From positions 1-34,074 of the forward strand of contig JARBUB010000037.1 in assembly GCA_029239905.1 (NCBI GenBank): DNA of 34,074 nucleotides, in the 5' to 3' direction. Positions 7,384-14,820 of this stretch are shown in pieces; within the stretch, counting starts at the first letter, position 1; every line of letters begins with the position of its first letter. The notes under the pieces were generated by a model, which had not been told where the DNA came from, did not search any database, and was given only the letters and a program-made list of their open reading frames with translations. The DNA is from Clostridia bacterium (GTDB taxonomy: Bacteria; Bacillota; Clostridia; Lutisporales; Lutisporaceae). The position numbers were made by a program, and so were the translations under genes.

Positions 7384-7584
7384 TTAATCTTTAGTAGATA
7401 CATTTAATGATTCAACAACATGATTATATATTGAATCAAAAATTCGGTGTATTTCATCTAATCTTTGCTCAGGGTTACCTTTAAACTCATACTTGTTAAT
7501 TAAAGCTACTGTTATGTCTTTGGCTATTAAAGCTGATGTTTCCTTAAAATTGTTGTCTGACATTAAATCACGCTCCAAATACAT
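7384..7584 (-). CDS. Small protein in an inverted-repeat cassette, unknown
   Basis: Up to 66 aa on the minus strand inside an operon otherwise read rightward. Two starts are possible: ATG 7584 with AAAGGGG supplied by the inverted repeat (close spacing), or ATG 7563 (MSDNNFKETSALIAKDI) with GGAG 9 bp upstream. Composition is helical (KGNPEQRLDEIHRIFDSIYNHVVESL), without Cys or membrane segment. It resembles small phage proteins of unknown role. The flanking 15-bp repeats mean that inversion would place the gene in line with the operon. Confidence 0.55.
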   Translation of the reverse strand: MYLERDLMSDNNFKETSALIAKDITVALINKYEFKGNPEQRLDEIHRIFDSIYNHVVESLNVSTKD

Positions 7585-7585
7585 T

Positions 7586-7600
7586 AAGCCCCTTTACATC
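7586..7600 (-). repeat. 15-bp inverted repeat, right arm
   Basis: AAGCCCCTTTACATC, the perfect inverted partner of 7362-7376. It contains the AAAGGGG that may serve as ribosome site for the small gene at 7384-7584 on the minus strand. Confidence 0.85.
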
Positions 7601-7697
7601 AACATTTTACCATTTGTTAAGAAGGTGAGTAAATAAGCATAGTATCAGACAAACCGTGCACTGCATAGAATTCAATAAACGATAAAGGGGGTATATC

Positions 7698-7853
7698 ATG
7701 AAATCCAGCCCAGTAATAAGCGTAACTGTGAATATAATACCAAAATACAGCGAAGATGAATGGAATAAGATATGGCTGGATTGGCATTATGAGGTACAGT
7801 CCAGAATGGAGAAAGATAAGTTAGATATACAAAAGAAGGAGAAGGCAGTGTAA
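7698..7853 (+). CDS. Small early phage protein, unknown
   Basis: 51 aa (begins MKSSPVISVTVNIIPKYSED), ATG 7698 with AAAGGGGG upstream. A beta-like N-terminus is followed by a Trp-rich segment (WNKIWLDWHYEVQ) and a basic tail. No family recognised. The stop codon lies in the loop of a terminator-like hairpin. Confidence 0.65.
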   Translation: MKSSPVISVTVNIIPKYSEDEWNKIWLDWHYEVQSRMEKDKLDIQKKEKAV

Positions 7854-7865
7854 GCCTTCTTTTAT
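7840..7865 (+). terminator. Weak terminator-like hairpin
   Basis: AGAAGGC (7840-7846) pairs with GCCTTCT (7854-7860), a 7-nt loop holds the stop of the preceding gene, and only four T residues follow. May attenuate rather than end transcription. Confidence 0.4.
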
Positions 7866-7917
7866 AGGGAAAAAGTAGGACATGCAGCCCAATAGTAATC
7901 TTGAGAGGAGGTGTAAT

Positions 7918-8151
7918 ATGAGCTATGTAGCTAAAACTGATAAGGTCCGACCTGTGGAGGAAGCTCCAAAGAAGAGAACAGGAATTCGGATACTTAAGGA
8001 TGTTCCCTATGAAGTGCTGGCTGCTGAATGCAGAGTATGCCAACTTCTGAAATTCAATAAAGGTTCTTGTGGAGGCAGGAGGGGGCAAAATATTTGTCTC
8101 GCGTTCAAAGAAAGTCCTTCAGCAAAATTAAGAGAGAAAGCATTTCAATAA
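7918..8151 (+). CDS. Small Cys-containing phage protein, unknown
   Basis: 77 aa from ATG 7918, chosen because GAGAGGAGGTG lies just upstream; an in-frame ATG at 7882 has no such site. Four Cys: CRVC, SCGG and NIC in the second half (AAECRVCQLLKFNKGSCGG), possibly one zinc site. Preceded by a basic, Pro-containing N-terminus. No family recognised. Followed by about 195 bp without a gene, containing only a short GGCGG/CCGCC hairpin near 8169-8188 and a TTTGGG/CCCAAA pair near 8227-8246. Confidence 0.6.
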   Translation: MSYVAKTDKVRPVEEAPKKRTGIRILKDVPYEVLAAECRVCQLLKFNKGSCGGRRGQNICLAFKESPSAKLREKAFQ

Positions 8152-8355
8152 CTTAAGGTGGGCAGGCGGCAGCTATCTACCGCCAATACATAATAGAACA
8201 GCATAGATATGAATACATTAAAATAGTTTGGGGTGGGAAGCCCAAAAGATTTGATTTATTTAATTTTATCAATAGTGGTAGTTATAAATAAATTCCCTTT
8301 TTATAACAATTTCATATAGATTTCAAGAACTTTATACAGAGGGGAGGTGTGGATA

Positions 8356-8874
8356 ATGTGCATGGCTGATCGTATTAGAGAGGCAAGATTAAGCAATAAT
8401 TTGTCTCAAGCTGAGCTGGCAAGGATGCTTCATATATCACAGCCAATGATTTCTGATATCGAAGCAGGCAAAAAACCTGCCCCAGCCGATATCGTCTCAA
8501 GAATACCTTTAGTGCTGGATGATGCAAAGGCGAAAGCTGAACTTTCTTATGAAACAGGCAGTGAGTTTTTTAATGTGCCGTTGCTTAAAAATGTGGATGA
8601 CAATCCTAAGAATGTGCTTGAAGTGCTGACTACTGAAATGTTCGAAGCCGGCAAAGGCATTCAAACAATTAAGACTCTATTAACAAATAAAAAGCCAGGT
8701 AGCAGTTTAACTGATGAGCTAAGGGAGCAAATATATGAACAAGAAGAGCAAATTGCAGATTTATATGTAGCATTAAAGATGCATTTCACTAGCATGGATG
8801 AAGCATATGGCATAAAGCTCAAGGACATCGAGAAAAGAACCAATGCAAAGCTAAAGAGAAAGGGGTATGTGTAA
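8356..8874 (+). CDS. XRE-family HTH regulator
   Basis: 172 aa from ATG 8356, with GGGGAGG at 8341-8347 at good spacing; a GTG at 8347 overlaps that ribosome site. The XRE domain (about 4-60) includes LSQAELARMLHISQPMISDIEAGKK. The C-terminal half is helical and charged (LREQIYEQEEQIADLYVALKMHF), probably a dimerisation helix. Unlike the repressor it lacks a peptidase domain. Likely a second regulator of early genes. Confidence 0.8.
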   Translation: MCMADRIREARLSNNLSQAELARMLHISQPMISDIEAGKKPAPADIVSRIPLVLDDAKAKAELSYETGSEFFNVPLLKNVDDNPKNVLEVLTTEMFEAGKGIQTIKTLLTNKKPGSSLTDELREQIYEQEEQIADLYVALKMHFTSMDEAYGIKLKDIEKRTNAKLKRKGYV

Positions 8875-8875
8875 A

Positions 8876-9109
8876 ATGAGGACAAGCCGTATGTACCTGA
8901 TTGTATTACTACTAGGATTACTACTTACACCTTATGCAGTTAAAGCAGCTTATATTCAGAGAGGGTATTTTGCAGTAGGTGGAGAGCTATTTGTACCATT
9001 TTTATTTGTCATATTATTAGCCCTGGGTAAAGAAATAAAGAGAGTGCTTCCAGAGCATAAAAAAAGCACACAAGACTGTGCGCAAACTAAAATTATATCG
9101 TTGAATTAA
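8876..9109 (+). CDS. Small membrane protein, unknown
   Basis: 77 aa. ATG 8876 begins one base after the preceding stop, with AGAAAGGGG about 10 bp upstream; an ATG at 8867 is too close to that site. Two hydrophobic segments (MYLIVLLLGLLLTPYAVKAA and FVPFLFVILLALG) suggest a hairpin in the cytoplasmic membrane or a signal peptide plus one anchor. The cytoplasmic tail is basic. Too early in the genome for a holin; superinfection exclusion is possible but unsupported. Confidence 0.6.
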   Translation: MRTSRMYLIVLLLGLLLTPYAVKAAYIQRGYFAVGGELFVPFLFVILLALGKEIKRVLPEHKKSTQDCAQTKIISLN

Positions 9110-9130
9110 GTATAACAAAGTACATAAGTA

Positions 9131-9165
9131 AAATCAATAGGTAGAAGAGCTCTGCCTATTGATTT
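9131..9165. terminator. 11-bp stem-loop between operon segments
   Basis: AAATCAATAGG (9131-9141) pairs perfectly with CCTATTGATTT (9155-9165); the loop contains the palindrome AGAGCTCT. A TTATTTT stretch follows after 9 bases rather than directly. A terminator or RNA-processing site is possible. Confidence 0.4.
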
Positions 9166-9196
9166 AAATTACCTTATTTTAAGGGAGTGAATGTAT

Positions 9197-9553
9197 ATGC
9201 TAGAAAAAGCGAGAAAAAAACTTCTCGATGAGATAGGAAAAGATAATGGATATAAGAAGATAATCGGTGATTTCCTGCTCCAACAGTTAGATGCAAATCC
9301 AGGATCAGCTGATATGATTCTTAAGGGTAACAAGTCAATTAAAGGTGCCATGGAAGCTATGAAAGCTGAGGCGCGGAAGATTCAAAAGGATGGCTGCGGG
9401 GTCCTGACTGATGATGAGGGTTTTGCAATTGTCCTTGAATACTTTGATATTCCAATGGCTAGGGTTACGAAACCTATACTGCAGGTGGTCAAACCCACAG
9501 TGGCTGAAACAACTAAATTCGATGTCAATCTGGAGGATCTGTTAAATGGATGA
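9197..9553 (+). CDS. PcfK / AcrIIA9-like protein
   Basis: 118 aa from ATG 9197; GGGAGTGA (9183-9190) is correctly spaced for it and too close for the ATG at 9191. The pattern MLEKARKKLLDEIGKDNGYK, KGNKSIKGAMEAMKAEARK and VLTDDEGFAIVLEYFD matches the PcfK-like family. To my knowledge AcrIIA9 Cas9 inhibitors belong to this family. PcfK and PcfJ genes are often adjacent in Firmicute plasmids and phages, as here (8-bp overlap with PcfJ). The molecular role outside Cas9 inhibition is unknown, and not all members inhibit Cas9. Confidence 0.7.
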   Translation: MLEKARKKLLDEIGKDNGYKKIIGDFLLQQLDANPGSADMILKGNKSIKGAMEAMKAEARKIQKDGCGVLTDDEGFAIVLEYFDIPMARVTKPILQVVKPTVAETTKFDVNLEDLLNG

Positions 9554-11165
9554 GAAGGTGAAAGCTTATATTCAACATTTCAATGATGGATACAGCCAAG
9601 AAATTATTGACTATGCTACTAATGTGATGCTTGAAGAAAGCAGATACGTATTTGTAACTACAATCAAGAAACAACAGTATGGCTATTGCACACACTGCTA
9701 CAGCGAATTTAAAACCCATTTGAAGAAACCTACAGAAAGGCAGAAATCAGAAGTAGACCAGTGTGGGTGTCATGCAGCATATTACTACAATTCAGAATAC
9801 GAGAAACAGAAACACGGACAGTCTATGGAGTGCCCAGTATGCAAGAGTAAATGTAAAGTACGTTACTCAGGACTTGGGCACAGTAGGCTCTTGGATAGCT
9901 CATACTTTGTCTACTATGAAAAATCAGTATTGGATCCAAAAATAATCGTAGCGAGAGGCTTTTTAGCTTGGAGAGATTATACTGCGGACTATAAAAATGT
10001 AAAAACCAATTTACATACTGATTACTATTACATTTTCGAGTATAGCAAGGGCGGAAAAATGATCAAATGGATTGACAGGTGGCAGGCTCCATCGGGATGG
10101 GGATTCACGAAGACGGTATATTCAAGGTTACACAACCAGGCACCAAGTACTGTGACCGGGTATTCAAAAGAGAGCATCAAGACAGCTGTTAAAGACACAC
10201 CTTTTGCTTGGAGTGGCTGGGAGCTATGTGAATATGAAGACATGGTGAGATTCTTTGATTTCTATGCTAGGTATCCGGTTGTTGAGTATCTTAACAAGCT
10301 TGGCTACCGGAAGCTGATACTTAGCAGGCTTAAAGGTGATAACACTTTCAATACAATCAACTGGCGAGGCAAGACACTGTTAAAGGTATTCAAACTCACT
10401 GATGAAGAGTATCAGATGATTAAACAACAAAAGATTATACCGACCTTTTGGTTCCTGCACTTGATAAAACTAAATAAAGATAAGGGACTAGGGCTTAGCA
10501 TCATTGAAGTAAAACAACTGTCTGAAATGATTTATGGTATTGGCGAAATAGACACCATTGGAAGTATGACATGTGAAAGCTTCACATTCAAAGATGCAAT
10601 AAGGTATATATCAAAACAACTGAGAAATAGCAATCGCACATATTATGGAACCTCTAATGTCGTGAGGGATTGGATGGATTATAAACAGGAGTGTAAGAAA
10701 CTTAACATTGATACAAGTGAAATGAGGATTCTTTACCCAAATAATCTACATTCTGCTCATCAGAATACAAGTGCCCAAATAAAATACGCAGAGGACCTCG
10801 CACTGACAGAAAAGATTAAGGAGAGGTTGCCTGATCTAAAAAAATTCTCTTTTAAATACAATGGTTTGTTCATTAGGGCAGCTGTGAGTTCACAAGAGTT
10901 AGTAAATGAGGGAAAAGCTCTAAATCATTGTGTAGGACGCTATAGCAAAGACTATGCGGATGGAAAGACCAATATCTTACTGATAAGGAAAGAGAGAGAG
11001 CCAGATACTCCATTCTACACATTGGAAGTGCGTGGAACCACAATATACCAAACTAGGGGACTTCGCAACTGCGTAGCCACAGATGAGGTACAAGCTTTCG
11101 TTGATGAGTTCGAAGCTGAAGTGCTACTCAAGAAAAAGAAATCAAAAGTTAAGGTGCCGGCATAA
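9546..11165 (+). CDS. PcfJ-like protein
   Basis: 539 aa, overlapping PcfK by 8 bp. An N-terminal Cys-rich region (Cys48, 51, 73, 75, 96, 99, 103) looks like one or two zinc ribbons. The C-terminal PcfJ signature contains LNHCVGRYS (about 459-467), then a FYTLEVRGTTIYQTRG segment. PcfJ was named from enterococcal conjugative plasmid pCF10, and homologues are frequent in clostridial phages near early and replication genes. The biochemical function is not known; a nucleic-acid-binding role is an inference from the ribbons. Confidence 0.82.
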   Translation: MDEKVKAYIQHFNDGYSQEIIDYATNVMLEESRYVFVTTIKKQQYGYCTHCYSEFKTHLKKPTERQKSEVDQCGCHAAYYYNSEYEKQKHGQSMECPVCKSKCKVRYSGLGHSRLLDSSYFVYYEKSVLDPKIIVARGFLAWRDYTADYKNVKTNLHTDYYYIFEYSKGGKMIKWIDRWQAPSGWGFTKTVYSRLHNQAPSTVTGYSKESIKTAVKDTPFAWSGWELCEYEDMVRFFDFYARYPVVEYLNKLGYRKLILSRLKGDNTFNTINWRGKTLLKVFKLTDEEYQMIKQQKIIPTFWFLHLIKLNKDKGLGLSIIEVKQLSEMIYGIGEIDTIGSMTCESFTFKDAIRYISKQLRNSNRTYYGTSNVVRDWMDYKQECKKLNIDTSEMRILYPNNLHSAHQNTSAQIKYAEDLALTEKIKERLPDLKKFSFKYNGLFIRAAVSSQELVNEGKALNHCVGRYSKDYADGKTNILLIRKEREPDTPFYTLEVRGTTIYQTRGLRNCVATDEVQAFVDEFEAEVLLKKKKSKVKVPA

Positions 11166-11183
11166 CCGGAGAAAGGACAAAAG

Positions 11184-12134
11184 ATGAGTGATTTAGTTAT
11201 AAATAGAACCCCTGAACTGATAGCAGCTGAGATTAATAATATTAAGAATCAGACTAGGAAGATGGTTTTATATAACAGCATTGAAATAGGCCGTCGCCTA
11301 ACCGAGGCAAAGCAACTTGTATCTCATGGCGAGTGGGGCGGTTGGTTAGAAGCTTCAGTGGACTACTCGCAAAGAACCGCCTCAAATCTAATGAGGATAT
11401 TTGAAGAATATGGAGCTGATCAACTAACTCTTTTAGGGGATAATTCAAAATCGCAAGCGCTTGCCAATTTGAGCTATACGCAAGCAGTTGCATTGCTCGG
11501 AGTACCTGAAGAAGAGCGAGAAGAGTTCGTTGGAAAGCATGATATAGACAATATGAGCACCAGAGAGCTGCAGCAAGCCATAAAAGAAAGAGACGAGGCA
11601 GTTAAGAAGCTTAAGGATGCTATACAGACAGCGAAAGCTAAAGAAGATGAAGCTTCAAAGCTGCAGCAAGACCTTAAAAAAGAGCAAGAGCATTCAGTTG
11701 TTGAGATAACTCGACTTAGAAAATCCATAGAAGAACTGAAGGATAAAATCAAGGATGCTGAGGACTCAGGGAATGATGAAGAGATTGATGCCTTAAACGA
11801 TTCACTTAAGAAAACAGAGGATGATTTGAATTGGGCAAACAGTAGGATCCTTGAACTTGAGAAGCAGCTCAAAGAAAAACCCATCGAAGCTACTGTAGCA
11901 ACTATAGAAAAGGTACCAGAAGAAATTGAGAAAGAGCTTGAGGATTTAAGAAGAAAAGCTTTGGTTGGTGGAGCTGCTGAGAAATTTGCAATTTACTTTG
12001 ATGAGCTGGTTAAGGACTTCCAGAAGCTACTCGGAGTATTGGCCGAAATCGCCGGCACAGACGAAGAGAGCTATAGCAAATATAAGAATGCTATCAATGC
12101 TTTGCTTAGTAAAATGGGAGAGAAAGTCCTGTAA
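11184..12134 (+). CDS. DUF3102-domain protein with long coiled coil
   Basis: 316 aa. Residues 1-120 carry the DUF3102 pattern (AAEINNIKNQTRKMVLYNSIEIGRRL, GEWGGWLEASVDYSQRTASNLMRIF), an HTH-like region seen in Firmicute phage and plasmid proteins. Residues about 130-245 form an uninterrupted charged coiled coil (KKTEDDLNWANSRILELEKQ), followed by a helical tail. GGAGAAAGGACAAAAG precedes the ATG. Probably DNA-associated; exact role unknown. Confidence 0.78.
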   Translation: MSDLVINRTPELIAAEINNIKNQTRKMVLYNSIEIGRRLTEAKQLVSHGEWGGWLEASVDYSQRTASNLMRIFEEYGADQLTLLGDNSKSQALANLSYTQAVALLGVPEEEREEFVGKHDIDNMSTRELQQAIKERDEAVKKLKDAIQTAKAKEDEASKLQQDLKKEQEHSVVEITRLRKSIEELKDKIKDAEDSGNDEEIDALNDSLKKTEDDLNWANSRILELEKQLKEKPIEATVATIEKVPEEIEKELEDLRRKALVGGAAEKFAIYFDELVKDFQKLLGVLAEIAGTDEESYSKYKNAINALLSKMGEKVL

Positions 12135-12161
12135 TGACTAAAATGCGAAGGAGTGAAATTG

Positions 12162-12422
12162 ATGAATAAACCTCATTGCTACGGAAAAATGGATTGGGTA
12201 TTAAAGTACTCAGAGGATGAAATACCAAGAACAAGTATTTGCTCTTGCAACTATACAAACAGTTGTTTAAGGATTACTAATAACAAAAGACAGGAAGTTA
12301 AATGCAACGAAGCTGAAAAAACTACCGAAAACAAATGTTTAGGGTATCAAATGTCAGAACATGATGATGAGCCAATAGAAAGATGCAAAGGGTGCAAAGA
12401 CAATATTTTTTATGAAGAATAG
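12162..12422 (+). CDS. Small Cys-rich protein, unknown
   Basis: 86 aa from ATG 12162, AAGGAG at 12148-12153. Eight Cys residues in pairs (CSC, SCL, KC, KC, RCKGCK) suggest one or two metal sites, with CKGC near the end. N-terminal HCYGKMDWVLKYS. No family recognised. Located between the DUF3102 gene and a DUF4406-like gene with short spacing, so co-transcribed. Confidence 0.6.
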   Translation: MNKPHCYGKMDWVLKYSEDEIPRTSICSCNYTNSCLRITNNKRQEVKCNEAEKTTENKCLGYQMSEHDDEPIERCKGCKDNIFYEE

Positions 12423-12468
12423 TTACACATCACAAGATAGATATTCAATGAGATTGGAGGTTTTTGAA

Positions 12469-12810
12469 TTGGACAAAGACTGTATATACTATCTTAGTCA
12501 TCCATGCACAACTTTTGGAGATCCAGCTGCTAATAGATATGCAGCTGCTATATATGAACGTTGTTTAAGCGATATGCATCAAATCACTATGATAAATCCT
12601 ATTGTTATAATTCCTGTTAACACAGAAGACTCTGTTGCAATGATAATGTGCAGGAAGATGTTTGACGTATGCGGTGCAATAATTATGTGTCCAAATTGGG
12701 ACAAGTCCAAAGGCTGTAACGAAGAGTTTCAGTGGGCATTGCAGGATAACAAGCCAATATATATTTTGAATCAGGACTTAACTGTATTTCGATATGAGCT
12801 AGCAGGTTAA
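12469..12810 (+). CDS. DUF4406 / deoxyribosyltransferase-like protein
   Basis: 113 aa if it starts at TTG 12469, which has GGAGG at 12456-12460; a start at ATG 12412 lacks a good ribosome site and overlaps the upstream gene. IYYLSHPCTTFGDPAANR, then VIIPVN, GAIIMCPNWDKSKGCNEEFQWAL and KPIYIL follow the nucleoside 2-deoxyribosyltransferase-like fold (N-terminal strand with Y/S loop, central D/N, and GCxxE near the acid). Phages use such proteins in nucleotide metabolism or as uncharacterised DUF4406 members. Substrate unknown. Confidence 0.65.
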   Translation: MDKDCIYYLSHPCTTFGDPAANRYAAAIYERCLSDMHQITMINPIVIIPVNTEDSVAMIMCRKMFDVCGAIIMCPNWDKSKGCNEEFQWALQDNKPIYILNQDLTVFRYELAG

Positions 12811-12839
12811 GAAATTTTATAGTAAGAGGGTGATACAAA

Positions 12840-13835
12840 TTGCCTAATAGGATAATAAAAGAAAGCATCTGCATAAGCGAAGATATAGATGAATTGAGTC
12901 CTGAAGAAGAAGCTTTTTTTTATAGAATAATTGTGAATTGTGATGACTATGGAAGAATGGATGCAAGGACTCAAATTGTAAGAGCTAAGTGCTACCCTTT
13001 AAGGACAGATCGATTAAGTCTTGAAGTTATCGATAGTTGGCTGCTAGCACTTACAAAGAGATTAATTACTCTATATGAGGTTTGCGGAAAAAGATACCTT
13101 CAAGTAAATACCTGGGAAAGACATCAAAACATTAGGGCTAAAGAAAGCAAATTTCCGTCGATAGAAGAAGGTGATATTATAAACCTACATATGAATACGG
13201 ATGAATACATATGTAATCATGTGCAATCAAATGTTCCCGTATCTCGTATCTCGTATCTCGATACTCGTAACTCGATACTCGATAATATGTCTGCACCTGT
13301 CGGTACAGACGATTGCGCAAAGGCCTCGGCTGAGAAACCCAATTCAAAGGGTGGAGCGCAGAATGGAGATTCTGGCAAAGGCAAGAATGAGTATACAGAT
13401 GAGTTTGAGAAGTTTTGGAGCTACTATCCTCGTAAAACGGAGAAATCTGCTGCATTTAGCAAATGGAAGGCCAGGCTTAAGCAAAAGGTGTCAGCTGCGG
13501 ATATGATAAAGGCTGCACAAAACTATGCTGAAAAGTGTAAGCTAGAGGGCGCAGAAGAAAGATTCATAAAGCATGCGAAAACTTTCTTGGGTGAGAATAA
13601 ACCATTTGAAGAGTTTATAACGGGGACATCCATACAAAAGGCTGGTAAAGCATATCCTCTAGCAGGAAAAAGTAAGTCTAATGGATTTAATAATTTTACG
13701 CCAAGGGACTATGACCATAAAGACCTTGAAGAGAAGCTGCTAAAGAGGAGCAGTATCGAAAACCCAATGAGCGAGGAAGAATTTGAAAAGCTCATGGCAG
13801 ATCGTAGAGCAAGAGCAGAACTTAACGTTCAATAG
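12840..13835 (+). CDS. Phage replication initiator (DnaD-like replisome organiser)
   Basis: 331 aa from TTG 12840, with GAGGGTGAT upstream. N-terminal segment PNRIIKESICISEDIDELSP, AFFYRIIVNCDDYGRMDA and LQVNTWERHQNIR is the hallmark of Firmicute phage replication proteins that recruit the host helicase loader. The C-terminal part has FWSYYPRKTEKSAAFSKWKA, the conserved YPRK motif. Between the domains, codons 134-149 are made of seven 7-bp tandem units, a probable origin. Loads the host replisome at the phage origin. Confidence 0.82.
   Translation: MPNRIIKESICISEDIDELSPEEEAFFYRIIVNCDDYGRMDARTQIVRAKCYPLRTDRLSLEVIDSWLLALTKRLITLYEVCGKRYLQVNTWERHQNIRAKESKFPSIEEGDIINLHMNTDEYICNHVQSNVPVSRISYLDTRNSILDNMSAPVGTDDCAKASAEKPNSKGGAQNGDSGKGKNEYTDEFEKFWSYYPRKTEKSAAFSKWKARLKQKVSAADMIKAAQNYAEKCKLEGAEERFIKHAKTFLGENKPFEEFITGTSIQKAGKAYPLAGKSKSNGFNNFTPRDYDHKDLEEKLLKRSSIENPMSEEEFEKLMADRRARAELNVQ
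13238..13286. repeat. Seven tandem 7-mers (iteron-like, candidate origin)
   Basis: Consecutive units: CGTATCT three times, then CGATACT, CGTAACT, CGATACT and CGATAAT. Consensus CGWWWCT with no spacers, in the interdomain linker of the replication gene. Iterons inside the initiator gene are typical origins of temperate phages. Confidence 0.7.
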
Positions 13836-13851
13836 CAGAGGGGGAATGGAA

Positions 13852-14022
13852 TTGGACAATGATAAAAAGCAGCTTAAACGAAAGATAGTTGAAAGAGCAG
13901 GGGAGCTGGTGGACTGCATAGAGAAAATTGGAAAGTCTGACTACTTTGAAATCAATATCCGGCATGTAAACGGAGAAATAATTTCAAAGACGGAGTTTTC
14001 AGAGAAAGAAAAAATTAAGTAG
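13852..14022 (+). CDS. Small charged protein, unknown
   Basis: About 56 aa. AGAGGGGG (13837-13844) favours TTG 13852; ATG 13846 is in frame but only one base from the site. Sequence includes KIVERAGELVDCIEKIGKSD and FEINIRHVNGEIISKTEF, a helix followed by a beta hairpin. No family recognised. Last gene before a strong terminator. Starts with the same GAATTGGACAA context as the gene at 12469. Confidence 0.55.
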   Translation: MDNDKKQLKRKIVERAGELVDCIEKIGKSDYFEINIRHVNGEIISKTEFSEKEKIK

Positions 14023-14039
14023 GGCTGACCGAAGAGCGG

Positions 14040-14073
14040 AGGCACTATCCTTGGGAGGGGTAGTGCCTTTTAT
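14040..14073 (+). terminator. Intrinsic terminator of the early operon
   Basis: GGCACTA (14041-14047) pairs with TAGTGCC (14061-14067), with further CC/GG pairing inside, followed by TTTTATT. Ends the early and replication transcript. Confidence 0.75.
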
Positions 14074-14117
14074 TATTAGTAACTAGGAAATGAATACAAG
14101 AGAAGGGTGGGAGTCGC

Positions 14118-14552
14118 ATGGATTTTGGGTCATTCAAAAATTTGGTTTTACAGAGGGAAATGCATGAAAGATATCTAGAGATAGCAGAAGAAAATTATAA
14201 CTATTATAAGAAGCTGCTGCACAAGGATGCTCCACACGAAATAAGTAGTATCAGCTATGATGGCTTGCCAAGTGGGAACGGTAACGCTATGAGCTTAGAT
14301 CGAATATATATGTATCTTCAGAAATATGAGAGTATGATTGAACATGAAACATGGACCATTGAGAACTTGAAAAAGCTGGAGAAGGAAATACTGGCAAAGG
14401 TGATGCAGTTGGATGGTATTGATCAAAAGGTAGTTTACCTTAGAGACATAAAGGGAATGAAGCTGCAGGAGATTGCTGATGAGTTGAAATATACACTGGA
14501 TTATATAAAAGAAATTTCAAAGAGGAATAAAAACCCACTTTTTACCCACTGA
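14118..14552 (+). CDS. ArpU/sigma-like late transcription regulator
   Basis: 144 aa, ATG 14118 after GAAGGGTGGGAG. The C-terminus (LDGIDQKVVYLRDIKGMKLQEIADELKYTLDYIKEI) is a sigma-region-4-like helix-turn-helix, preceded by a long helical section with a pairwise heptad pattern. Proteins of this type (ArpU, RinA and DUF1492 relatives) sit just before terminase genes and activate late transcription. The position and HTH support that role; the exact subfamily is uncertain. Confidence 0.65.
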   Translation: MDFGSFKNLVLQREMHERYLEIAEENYNYYKKLLHKDAPHEISSISYDGLPSGNGNAMSLDRIYMYLQKYESMIEHETWTIENLKKLEKEILAKVMQLDGIDQKVVYLRDIKGMKLQEIADELKYTLDYIKEISKRNKNPLFTH

Positions 14553-14602
14553 CAATATTGACAAACTAAATTAATCTATAAAATAGAAGTACAATAAAAT
14601 TT

Positions 14603-14629
14603 AGCTCGGGCACATGCCCGGGCTTTTTA
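14603..14629 (+). terminator. Intrinsic terminator
   Basis: AGCTCGGGC (14603-14611) pairs with GCCCGGGCT (14616-14624), ACAT loop, then TTTTT. Strong GC stem. It lies 14 bp ahead of the next small gene's ATG, so that gene depends on read-through or antitermination. Confidence 0.8.
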
Positions 14630-14642
14630 ATTAGGTGATATT

Positions 14643-14810
14643 ATGAGTAAAAAGCTTGAAGTAAAAAAGCAAAAACTAATTGATTCAGAGGTCCAGAAAG
14701 AACGGTCTGATCACAAATGTACAGGCTGCTGGTGCGGAAGATGGTTGGAATACAAGTATTTTTGTTTAGTGCCTTTTTGTATTAAAGAAGATCAAAAAAA
14801 TTCAAGGTAG
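14643..14810 (+). CDS. Small Cys-rich protein, unknown
   Basis: 55 aa, ATG 14643 with AGGTGAT upstream. CTGCWC (CxxCxC) followed by two more Cys in FCLVPFC suggests one zinc-binding knuckle; the N-terminal half is a basic helix (KKLEVKKQKLIDSEVQKER). Lies immediately before the tyrosine recombinase. No family recognised. Confidence 0.55.
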   Translation: MSKKLEVKKQKLIDSEVQKERSDHKCTGCWCGRWLEYKYFCLVPFCIKEDQKNSR

Positions 14811-14820
14811 GTAGATTCAG

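Noticed and set aside
7696-8088. 130-codon open frame on the minus strand
   Set aside because: It is antisense to two small genes with good ribosome sites and has the Ser/Leu/Pro composition of a shadow frame.
8152-8346. Possible structured RNA or hidden gene in the gap before the second XRE gene
   Set aside because: Only two short 5-6 bp stems and no open frame with a ribosome site; insufficient to call.
13238-13286. Possible CRISPR-like or direct-repeat array
   Set aside because: Units are 7 bp with no spacers, inside an open gene; they fit iterons, not CRISPR.
13795-13812. LexA-like GAAC...GTTC near the end of the replication gene
   Set aside because: Spacing is 5 rather than 4 bases and it is within coding sequence without a promoter.
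14558-14584. Promoter-like TTGACA with TAAAAT after the ArpU-like gene
   Set aside because: Spacer is only 15 bp and a strong terminator follows 20 bp later, so any transcript would be trivial.
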